Source of the DNA: JBDLSY01 sp043777895
GTDB lineage: Bacteria > Pseudomonadota > Gammaproteobacteria > Burkholderiales > Burkholderiaceae_C
Assembly (NCBI GenBank): GCA_043777895.1
Contig: JAYWHD010000112.1
Location: 1 to 7,570 of the forward strand
Direction: 5' to 3'
DNA length: 7,570 nt
Position numbers and translations under genes: made by a program. Within the stretch, counting starts at the first letter, position 1. Every line of letters begins with the position of its first letter. Positions 1-6,447 of the stretch are shown here, one piece after another. A model generated the notes under the pieces. The model was not told the origin of the DNA. It saw only the letters and a program-made list of their open reading frames with translations, and did not search any database.

Positions 1-50
1 ATATATAACACATATATAGTAAATATATAGTACATATATAACACATATAT
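1..50. repeat. AT-rich low-complexity leader with a 17-bp direct repeat
   Basis: The 17-mer ATATATAACACATATAT occurs at 1-17 and again, identical, at 34-50. Shorter near-copies (ATATAGTA at 14-21 and 25-32; repeated ATATACA/CATATA words) run on to about 125. The stretch is almost only A and T with scattered C and G. It contains no plausible reading frame of its own and is best read as intergenic DNA upstream of metG. The function is unknown. In such biased DNA some repetition is expected by chance, but an exact 17-bp copy is more than I would expect. Confidence 0.6.
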
Positions 51-104
51 GTACATATGTAAAATATATATAGAATATACACAACATATACAAAATATAC
101 AACA

Positions 105-135
105 TATATAACATATAAAACATATATGTTATATA
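105..135. repeat. Perfect 13-bp inverted repeat upstream of metG
   Basis: The left arm TATATAACATATA (105-117) and right arm TATATGTTATATA (123-135) are exact reverse complements around a 5-base loop AAACA (118-122). The structure ends 39 bases before the metG ATG and overlaps the best -10-like hexamer. It could act as a cruciform, an operator-like dyad, or the end of an upstream transcript. It has no G+C-rich stem and no clean T-tract, so a normal intrinsic terminator is unlikely. Confidence 0.5.
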
Positions 136-137
136 AT
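132..137 (+). promoter_or_regulatory. Candidate -10 box for metG
   Basis: A TATAAT hexamer sits here, which would place a transcription start near 144 and leave a leader of about 30 nt before metG. I cannot see a convincing TTGACA-like -35 at the right spacing, and TATAAT-like words are common in DNA this AT-rich, so this is tentative. If real, the promoter would drive metG and probably the two genes behind it. Confidence 0.25.
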
Positions 138-174
138 ATTATCACTATATTTATTAATTATTATTTTTTAGCCT

Positions 175-2256
175 ATGAATCAATCTTTATCGCCTCGTCA
201 ATTATTTGTAACTACTGCCTTGCCTTATGCCAATGGTTCTTTTCATATTGGTCATATTATGGAGTATATTCAAGCGGATATTTGGGTTCGTCATCAACGT
301 ATGGGTGGACACGCCGTTAATTTTGTAGGGGCAGACGATGCCCACGGTGCACCAATTATGATTGCAGCTGAAAAGCAAGGCATCACCGCACAAGACTTCG
401 TTACACGTATTGCTAAAGGACGACAAGCTTATTTAGACGGCTTTTACATTGAATTTGATCATTGGCACTCAACCGAATCACCCGAAAATACTGAATTAGC
501 ACAACAAATATACCGCGACCTACGCCAAGAGGGATTTATTGATATTAAAACGATTGAACAGTTTTATGACCCTGAAAAAGCTATGTTTTTAGCGGATAGA
601 TATATTAAAGGTAATTGTCCAAAGTGCGGGGCAAATGACCAATATGGTGATAACTGTGAACAGTGCGGTGCTGTTTATTCACCGACTGATTTAATCAATC
701 CACGCTCTGCTTTAAGTGGTGCAACGCCCATTTTAAAATCATCTGAACATTACTTTTTTAAGCTGTCTGACCCGCGTTGTGTTCAATTTTTAGAAAGTTG
801 GACTCAAGATGGTAAACTTCAATCCGAAGTGGCTAATAAAGTAAAAGAATGGTTTAGTATACGCTGCAATGCTGATGGAACGACTAGCACCGGTTTGAAT
901 GATTGGGATATCTCACGCGATGCCCCTTATTTTGGCATTGAAATTCCTGATGCCCCTGGTAAGTATTTTTATGTTTGGTTAGACGCACCTATCGGTTATT
1001 TAGCTTCGCTGAAACACCTACTCACTAAACGCAGCGGTGATACGAATGCCTATGACAACTATATGGCTAAGCCTAATCTAGAACAGTATCACTTTATTGG
1101 TAAAGATATTGTGACTTTTCATACTTTATTTTGGCCAGCGATGCTACATTTTAGTGGTAGAAAAACGCCTGATAATATCTTTGTTCATGGGTTTTTAACT
1201 ATTAATAAAGGTGAAAAAATGAGTAAAAGCCGTGGTACTGGGTTAGATCCGCTTAAATACTTAACTTTGGGTATGAATCCAGAATGGCTGCGTTATTACC
1301 TTGCAGCTAAATTATCCTCAAAAAATGAGGATATTGACTTCAACGCTGATGATTTTATGTTGCGTGTAAACAGTGATTTAATTGGAAAATTTGTTAATAT
1401 TGCCAGCCGTGCAGTTAAATTTATTCCTAATAATACCTTGGTAGCGACCACACAAGATGCTAGTGCCGTTACATTAATACAACTATGTCAGCAATACTTT
1501 GAAGATCGCGAATACAGCAAAGCATTGCGTGAGATTATGGCTTATGCTGATAAAATAAATACAGACTTTGACAGTGCTGCCCCTTGGAAGTTAATAAAAG
1601 CAGGTGAAATCGCGGCAGCTGCACAAATAGCAACAAGTAGTATTCAAGCTTTTAAAGTATTAACTATTTGCTTAAAACCTGTACTGCCTCACTTAGCAAC
1701 ACAGGTTGAAGTTTTTTTAAACTGTGAACCCTTAAACTGGTCAAATGCAGCTAATGTGCTGCCAGAAAACCATGTGATTGGTCAATACCAACATTTAATG
1801 CAACGGGTTGATATTAAACAATTAGATGCTTTATTTGAAACATCAGTCGCTGAAGCATCAGTCGCTATAGAAAAGACAGAGGTGCCTACACCTGTTGCCA
1901 TATTAAATATGACAGAGATTGCACCGACTATTACTATTGATGACTTTGCTAAAATAGATTTACGTATTGCTAAGATTATTGACTGTGAATGGGTTGTCGG
2001 CTCAAAAAAATTATTACGCTTAACCTTAGATATAGGCGAAGGCTATACCCGTACTGTCTTTAGTGGTATTGCCAGTGCTTATCAACCTGAAACGTTGATT
2101 GGTAAATTAACGGTGGTTGTCGCTAATCTTGCCCCTAGAACTATGAAATTTGGTGTCAGTGAGGCGATGGTATTAGCCGCGAGTGCCCAAGGTGATAAAG
2201 GCATCTATATCTTAGAACCGATGGCGGGTGCAGTTGCTGGTATGCGAATTAATTAA
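175..2256 (+). CDS. metG: Methionyl-tRNA synthetase (methionine--tRNA ligase)
   Basis: Cytoplasmic class I synthetase that activates methionine with ATP and charges tRNA-Met and initiator tRNA. The 693-residue product is full length for the long bacterial type. The HIGH motif is literal at residues 24-27, in 'ALPYANGSFHIGH'. The CP domain has the zinc-knuckle cysteines C148, C151, C161 and C164. KMSKS is at 348-352, and the helical anticodon domain carries the 'APW' tryptophan at W471. A C-terminal Trbp111-like tRNA-binding/dimerisation domain spans about 585-693 ('FAKIDLRIAKI', 'NLAPRTMKFGVSEAM'). A short insert (about 228-240) precedes 'DWDISRDAPYFG' relative to E. coli; I recall similar ones in betaproteobacterial MetG. 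The ATG at 175 puts ten residues before the conserved FVTTALPYANG, normal for the family. No Shine-Dalgarno is visible in the leader ending TTTTTTAGCCT. It is first of three tightly spaced co-directional genes; the ABC exporter starts 15 bp after its TAA. Confidence 0.97.
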   Translation: MNQSLSPRQLFVTTALPYANGSFHIGHIMEYIQADIWVRHQRMGGHAVNFVGADDAHGAPIMIAAEKQGITAQDFVTRIAKGRQAYLDGFYIEFDHWHSTESPENTELAQQIYRDLRQEGFIDIKTIEQFYDPEKAMFLADRYIKGNCPKCGANDQYGDNCEQCGAVYSPTDLINPRSALSGATPILKSSEHYFFKLSDPRCVQFLESWTQDGKLQSEVANKVKEWFSIRCNADGTTSTGLNDWDISRDAPYFGIEIPDAPGKYFYVWLDAPIGYLASLKHLLTKRSGDTNAYDNYMAKPNLEQYHFIGKDIVTFHTLFWPAMLHFSGRKTPDNIFVHGFLTINKGEKMSKSRGTGLDPLKYLTLGMNPEWLRYYLAAKLSSKNEDIDFNADDFMLRVNSDLIGKFVNIASRAVKFIPNNTLVATTQDASAVTLIQLCQQYFEDREYSKALREIMAYADKINTDFDSAAPWKLIKAGEIAAAAQIATSSIQAFKVLTICLKPVLPHLATQVEVFLNCEPLNWSNAANVLPENHVIGQYQHLMQRVDIKQLDALFETSVAEASVAIEKTEVPTPVAILNMTEIAPTITIDDFAKIDLRIAKIIDCEWVVGSKKLLRLTLDIGEGYTRTVFSGIASAYQPETLIGKLTVVVANLAPRTMKFGVSEAMVLAASAQGDKGIYILEPMAGAVAGMRIN

Positions 2257-2271
2257 ATATAACTATAACTT

Positions 2272-4119
2272 ATGCGACATTACTCTCGTCCGACTGATAC
2301 ATCTAGTGATTTAAAAAAGTTACCTAGCCATAATGATTGGCGGGTTATTTTAGAGTTATTACCGTATGTGTGGCAGTATAAAGGGCGAGTATTAGCCGCT
2401 ATTATTTGCTTAGTTTTAGCTAAATTAGCGGTTGTTTCTGTCCCACTCGTACTTAAACAATTGGTTGATGGCTTGAACATACAGACAGAATCACTGAATC
2501 CATTACGCTTTGCACCCTTAGGTTTAGTGATTGCTTATGGGGCATTGCGTTTTTCAACGTCATTGTTTACTGAATTGCGTGAGTTTTTATTTATTCACGT
2601 TACGCAAAGTACTACGCGTACTTTGGCTAAATTAACGTTTATGCGTCTACACGGGTTATCGCTACGCTTTCATTTAAGCCGCCGTACAGGGCAAGTCACC
2701 CGTGAAATTGACCACGGTGTACGCGGTATCAGTAGCCTCATTAACTTTACGCTGTATAACATTGTGCCGACACTGGTTGAATTTGCTTTAGTGATTGCTT
2801 ATTTATCGTGGGCATATTCATGGGAGTTTAGTATTATTGTTATGGTGAGTGTCATAGTGTACAGCCAGTACACTATCAAAATTACCAATTGGCGAACCCA
2901 GATGCGCCGCGCGTGGAATGATTTAGAAAGCAAGGCTCAAAGCCGTGCAGTAGACAGTTTACTAAACTTTGAAACGGTTAAATACTTTGGCAATGAATCT
3001 TGGGAGGTTAAACGTTATGACGAAATATTGGCCGATAGCGAACAAGCTGCTATTCGTAGTCAGCAAGGTTTAAATATTTTAAACATTGGACAACAATTGA
3101 TTATTGGTATTGCTTTAACCTTAATGGTATGGCGTGCGGTCGTGGGTGTGCAGGCGGGGCAAATGACTTTAGGCGATTTAGTTTTAGTCAATGCCTTTTT
3201 AATTCAAATGTATATTCCGCTTAATTTTTTAGGTGTGATATACCGCGAAATTAAACAATCATTGACGGATATGGAACGTTTATTTACTTTACTTAAAGCC
3301 GAACGTGAGGTACAAGATATACCCAATGCACCTGATTTAATTTTAAAGGGTGGGGCAATTGAATTTAAAACGGTTGATTTTGCTTATGATGCCAACAAAG
3401 ACATGCTTAATTATCGCCCTATTTTACAAACACTTAATTTGACTATTGCTGCTGGCACTGTGTGTGCGATTGTGGGGGCTAGTGGGGCAGGAAAAAGCAC
3501 TTTAGCCCGTTTATTGTTTCGCTTTTATGATGTACAAAAGGGTCAAATTTATATTGATGGACAAGCCATTAATCAAGTAACGCAAGACAGTTTACGCCGT
3601 GCAATCGGTATTGTACCGCAAGATACTGTTTTATTTAATGATACTATTGGCTACAATATTGCCTACGGTCAGCCAGCGTGTACTCAACTAGATATTGAGC
3701 AAGCCGCTAAGACAGCACATATTCATGAGTTTATTATGCGTTTACCACAAGGGTACAATACAATGGTCGGTGAACGCGGACTAAAATTAAGCGGCGGTGA
3801 AAAGCAACGGGTCGCCATTGCAAGAACCGTCCTAAAAAACCCAGCTATTTTGATTTTAGATGAAGCCACCTCGGCTTTAGACAGCCATACAGAAGCCAAT
3901 ATTCAACAGCAACTAAAAGATATTTCTAAGTGTCGTACTACTGTAGTGATTGCTCACCGACTATCAACTATAGTAGATGCCGATAAAATTATTGTGATGG
4001 ACGCAGGTCAAGTCGTTGAAGTGGGTAGTTTTGAAGAATTACTCAAAACTCCTAGTTATTTTGCTGCCCTTTGGACGCAACAACAAGGTGATACTGAATC
4101 CTTAGCAGAATCAATGTAA
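2272..4119 (+). CDS. Atm1/ABCB7-type ABC exporter, fused permease and ATPase
   Basis: A 615-residue half-transporter expected to homodimerise in the inner membrane. The N-terminal half is a six-helix exporter domain, with hydrophobic spans near 39-63, 80-98, 160-181, 183-202, 268-290 and 300-322. Its 'TREIDHGVRGI' (143-153) and 'NFETVKYFGNE' (232-242) match signature stretches of the Atm1/HMT1 branch, whose known members move glutathione-linked or persulfide compounds for iron-sulfur metabolism or metal detoxification. The ATPase half is complete: A-loop Y372, Walker A GASGAGKST (402-410), Q-loop Q450, signature LSGGEKQR (506-513), Walker B ILILDE (526-531), D-loop SALD (534-537) and switch H562. 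The substrate is inferred from the subfamily, not shown. The ATG at 2272 lies 15 bp after metG without a Shine-Dalgarno, so co-transcription is likely. A lipid-flippase (MsbA) role is less likely given the Atm1 motifs. I give no symbol because bacterial naming varies. Confidence 0.93.
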   Translation: MRHYSRPTDTSSDLKKLPSHNDWRVILELLPYVWQYKGRVLAAIICLVLAKLAVVSVPLVLKQLVDGLNIQTESLNPLRFAPLGLVIAYGALRFSTSLFTELREFLFIHVTQSTTRTLAKLTFMRLHGLSLRFHLSRRTGQVTREIDHGVRGISSLINFTLYNIVPTLVEFALVIAYLSWAYSWEFSIIVMVSVIVYSQYTIKITNWRTQMRRAWNDLESKAQSRAVDSLLNFETVKYFGNESWEVKRYDEILADSEQAAIRSQQGLNILNIGQQLIIGIALTLMVWRAVVGVQAGQMTLGDLVLVNAFLIQMYIPLNFLGVIYREIKQSLTDMERLFTLLKAEREVQDIPNAPDLILKGGAIEFKTVDFAYDANKDMLNYRPILQTLNLTIAAGTVCAIVGASGAGKSTLARLLFRFYDVQKGQIYIDGQAINQVTQDSLRRAIGIVPQDTVLFNDTIGYNIAYGQPACTQLDIEQAAKTAHIHEFIMRLPQGYNTMVGERGLKLSGGEKQRVAIARTVLKNPAILILDEATSALDSHTEANIQQQLKDISKCRTTVVIAHRLSTIVDADKIIVMDAGQVVEVGSFEELLKTPSYFAALWTQQQGDTESLAESM

Positions 4120-4159
4120 ATTTTTAATTTTTGTTTAATACAATGCTTTATTTAAAACT

Positions 4160-6268
4160 GTGTCGCCTAAACTAACTAAACTGTCTAAACCTTATAGTGA
4201 ACCTGCAATGACCTTAGACAGTGTTATTCCAGCATACGACAATATTAATAACAGTCAAGCGACACCGTTTGACTTGACTCATTTTTTGGCAAATTTACCG
4301 TCCACGCCAGGTGTTTATCGTCATATTGATAAACAAAATACTGTACTGTATGTCGGTAAGGCAAAAAATCTAAAAAATCGAGTCAATAGTTATTTTACTA
4401 AACAATTGCCTAGCCCGCGTATTGCTTTAATGGTGACAAAAATAGTCCGTATAGAAATTACGGTGACCCGTTCAGAAGCAGAAGCTTTACTATTAGAAAA
4501 TAATTTAATTAAAGCTTTAAATCCACGTTATAACATTGTGTTTCGTGATGATAAGTCATATCCATTGCTTCGTTTTACGTTGCACGAATTCCCACGTATG
4601 ACGTATTATCGCGGTGCATTGGATAAAAAAGCTAATTATTTTGGGCCTTATCCCAGTGGTTGGGCTGTTAAAGAAACCATTACATTGTTGCAAAAAATAT
4701 TTTTATTACGAAATTGTACGGATAGTTTTTTTGCCCACCGTACTAGAGCTTGTTTACAACATCAGATAGGGCGTTGTTCTGCTCCTTGTGTGGGTTTAAT
4801 TAATGCTGAAAATTATCACCTTGATGTGAATAATGCTACGCGATTTTTACAAGGCAAGACTCAAGATGTATTGGACGAGTTAGCCAATAAAATGAATCGT
4901 TATGCACAGGAGTATGCTTTTGAACAAGCCGCAGTCATACGCGATCAAATGGCGGCGTTGTCTAAGTTACAGCATCAACAAGTTATGGATAATCAAGGCG
5001 ACCAAAATGTAGATATTATTGCTTTAATTAAAGTATCAGGTTTAATTGTATTAAACCTTGCTATAGTGCGTAATGGTAAACATTTAGGTGATAGACCTTA
5101 TCGCCCTGCACATACTGAACAAGCCAGTTTTTCGGAGATATTAGAAGCGTTTATTATGCATCATTATGATGGGGCGGGTTTAACAATGCCTTCGGTGCTA
5201 ATTGTCAATTTAAGTATTGAATCGGATCAAATAATAAACAATAATATAAACAATAATATAAACAATAGCGATAAAAATGAATATTTAACCTTATATAATA
5301 AAGCACTGTTACAGTCTTTATTAAGCGAGCGAGCGGGGCATTCTGTAATGATATTACAAAAACCACAAGGGGCGCGGCGCTTATGGTTGGAACAGGCAAT
5401 ACGTAATGCTGAAATGGCAGCAGCACGTTTTTTAAGCGAACAAAATACATTATTTGACCGTTTAAAACAATTAATAATAATATTAAAATTAAACTCAAGT
5501 ATAAAATCAAATATAGATAATAATATAGATAATAATATAGATAAAAATATAGATAAAAATATAGATAAAAATAATATACAAGGAAATATACAAGAGAATA
5601 TACAAAATATTCGTATTGAGTGTTTTGATATTAGTCATACTTCGGGTGAAGCAACCCAAGCCAGTTGTGTTGTATTTGAAAAAATTAACTTACAGACTAA
5701 ACAATATAAGCGTTTTAATATTACTAATATTATACCGGGTGATGATTACGCCGCGATGAAACAAGTACTAATGCGTTATTATGGGCGTATAGTCGCGATG
5801 GAAATACCTCGCCTACCTGATATAGTATTAATTGATGGGGGTATAGGGCAGGTCGCTATAGCAAAAGCAGTATTCATTAGCTTAGGATTAAATACACAAC
5901 TTCATCGTATTGTGGGTGTAGCTAAAGGTGAAGATAGAAAAGTGGGTTTGGAGACTTTAATTTTTGCTGATGGGCGATTATCATTAAACTTACCACATAA
6001 TAGCCCAGCATTGATGTTATTGGCATTGATTCGTGATGAAGCACATCGTTTTGCAATTACAGGTATGCGTTCAAAACGGGCTAAAACACGTAATACCAGT
6101 ACTTTAGAACATATTGAAGGAATTGGTCCTAAACGGCGTAAGGCATTATTGTCTCGCTTTGGTGGTATAAGTGGAGTAGAGCAGGCTACTTGCGAAGATT
6201 TAGCAACCGTTGAGGGTATCTCGGATATTTTGTCAAAGAAAATTTATATACAGCTGCACGGACAGTGA
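4160..6268 (+). CDS. uvrC: Excinuclease ABC subunit C, with two tandem-repeat insertions
   Basis: Dual-incision nuclease of nucleotide excision repair, recruited by UvrB. The GIY-YIG domain (about 45-125) keeps GVY (51-53), Y64, R74, E113 and N125. C186, C198, C206 and C210 have exactly the spacing of the [4Fe-4S] cysteines of E. coli UvrC. The UVR motif that binds UvrB is at about 237-270. The RNase H-like nuclease keeps D490, D529, D559 and H629, matching E. coli D399, D438, D466 and H538. Two helix-hairpin-helix motifs close the protein (about 648-699). At 702 residues it is longer than the roughly 600 usual, because of an N-terminal extension and repeat-encoded inserts at 358-369 and 451-482. 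GTG 4160 is chosen because base composition changes sharply there: the 40 bases before it are nearly all A/T, while 4160-4207 looks coding. ATG 4208 is the alternative start. Neither has a Shine-Dalgarno. It lies 40 bp after the ABC gene, probably in the same operon. Confidence 0.96.
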   Translation: MSPKLTKLSKPYSEPAMTLDSVIPAYDNINNSQATPFDLTHFLANLPSTPGVYRHIDKQNTVLYVGKAKNLKNRVNSYFTKQLPSPRIALMVTKIVRIEITVTRSEAEALLLENNLIKALNPRYNIVFRDDKSYPLLRFTLHEFPRMTYYRGALDKKANYFGPYPSGWAVKETITLLQKIFLLRNCTDSFFAHRTRACLQHQIGRCSAPCVGLINAENYHLDVNNATRFLQGKTQDVLDELANKMNRYAQEYAFEQAAVIRDQMAALSKLQHQQVMDNQGDQNVDIIALIKVSGLIVLNLAIVRNGKHLGDRPYRPAHTEQASFSEILEAFIMHHYDGAGLTMPSVLIVNLSIESDQIINNNINNNINNSDKNEYLTLYNKALLQSLLSERAGHSVMILQKPQGARRLWLEQAIRNAEMAAARFLSEQNTLFDRLKQLIIILKLNSSIKSNIDNNIDNNIDKNIDKNIDKNNIQGNIQENIQNIRIECFDISHTSGEATQASCVVFEKINLQTKQYKRFNITNIIPGDDYAAMKQVLMRYYGRIVAMEIPRLPDIVLIDGGIGQVAIAKAVFISLGLNTQLHRIVGVAKGEDRKVGLETLIFADGRLSLNLPHNSPALMLLALIRDEAHRFAITGMRSKRAKTRNTSTLEHIEGIGPKRRKALLSRFGGISGVEQATCEDLATVEGISDILSKKIYIQLHGQ
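5231..5266 (+). repeat. 3 x 12-bp tandem repeat inside uvrC
   Basis: Three consecutive 12-bp units: ATAATAAACAAT at 5231-5242, then two identical AATATAAACAAT at 5243-5254 and 5255-5266. The period equals four codons, so the frame is kept and each unit reads Ile/Asn-Ile-Asn-Asn (residues 358-369). The segment lies between the UvrB-binding region and the C-terminal nuclease, where E. coli UvrC has only a few residues, making this loop roughly 20 residues longer. The unit differs from the second uvrC repeat (5510-5605) at two of twelve bases. Confidence 0.9.
5510..5605 (+). repeat. 8 x 12-bp minisatellite inside uvrC
   Basis: Eight in-frame 12-bp units. Five are nearly identical: AATATAGATAAT twice (5510-5533), then AATATAGATAAA three times (5534-5569). 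Three more degenerate units follow, each ending ATATACAA (5570-5605). They encode NIDN, NIDN, NIDK, NIDK, NIDK, NNIQ, GNIQ and ENIQ (residues 451-482). The tract sits in the linker just before 'RIECFDISH', the start of the RNase H-like domain, where E. coli has about four residues. The graded divergence suggests past expansion by slipped-strand copying followed by point mutation. Confidence 0.95.
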
Positions 6269-6354
6269 TTAAATTTTTTAATAAGTTACTATAGTCAATT
6301 TACTTTAATTTAAATAGTATAACAAGTAGTAAATAAACACATTATAGATAATCA

Positions 6355-6370
6355 GTATTATCAATAATAC
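6355..6370. repeat. 7-bp palindrome with 2-base centre
   Basis: GTATTAT (6355-6361) and ATAATAC (6364-6370) are exact reverse complements around CA. It lies in the 179-bp AT-rich spacer between uvrC and the Rpn-family pseudogene, close to other degenerate copies of the TATAGATAAT/ATTATC words. No gene is visible in 6269-6447. The dyad could be a protein site or simply chance in low-complexity DNA. Confidence 0.4.
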
Positions 6371-6390
6371 ATGTAATCTATTATAATAAA

Positions 6391-6430
6391 ATATTATCAA
6401 TATATTATCAATATATTATCAATATATTAC
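6391..6430. repeat. 11-bp tandem repeat upstream of the Rpn pseudogene
   Basis: ATATTATCAAT is repeated exactly at 6391-6401, 6402-6412 and 6413-6423, followed by a partial, altered copy (6424-6430). It ends 17 bases before the ATG of the Rpn-family gene, so it occupies the position where a promoter would be; an 11-bp period is close to one helical turn. Read on the other strand the unit is ATATTGATAAT, one base different from the 11-base core ATATAGATAAT of the uvrC repeat. Confidence 0.8.
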
Positions 6431-6447
6431 ATTAATGAATCATTAAA

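Noticed and set aside
126..320. A + strand open frame overlapping the start of metG in another frame
   Set aside because: It lies mostly inside metG, has a low-complexity hydrophobic start arising from the AT-rich leader, and resembles no family.
202..426. A - strand open frame inside metG
   Set aside because: It is antisense to the strongly conserved HIGH region of metG and has no recognisable protein features.
2280..2480. A - strand open frame inside the ABC exporter gene
   Set aside because: It is antisense to the first transmembrane segment of a well-supported gene.
5205..5510. A - strand open frame across the uvrC repeats, rich in Leu, Ile and Tyr
   Set aside because: Its hydrophobic composition is a by-product of reading AT-rich repeats backwards; the sense strand codes for conserved UvrC.
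5510..5605. CRISPR-like array
   Set aside because: Units are 12 bp, directly abutting and without spacers, and they are translated in frame within uvrC.
6268..6282. Hairpin ATTAAA-TTT-TTTAAT after uvrC as a terminator
   Set aside because: The six-base stem is only A-T pairs, starts in the stop codon and is too weak for a normal intrinsic terminator; T-runs are common here.
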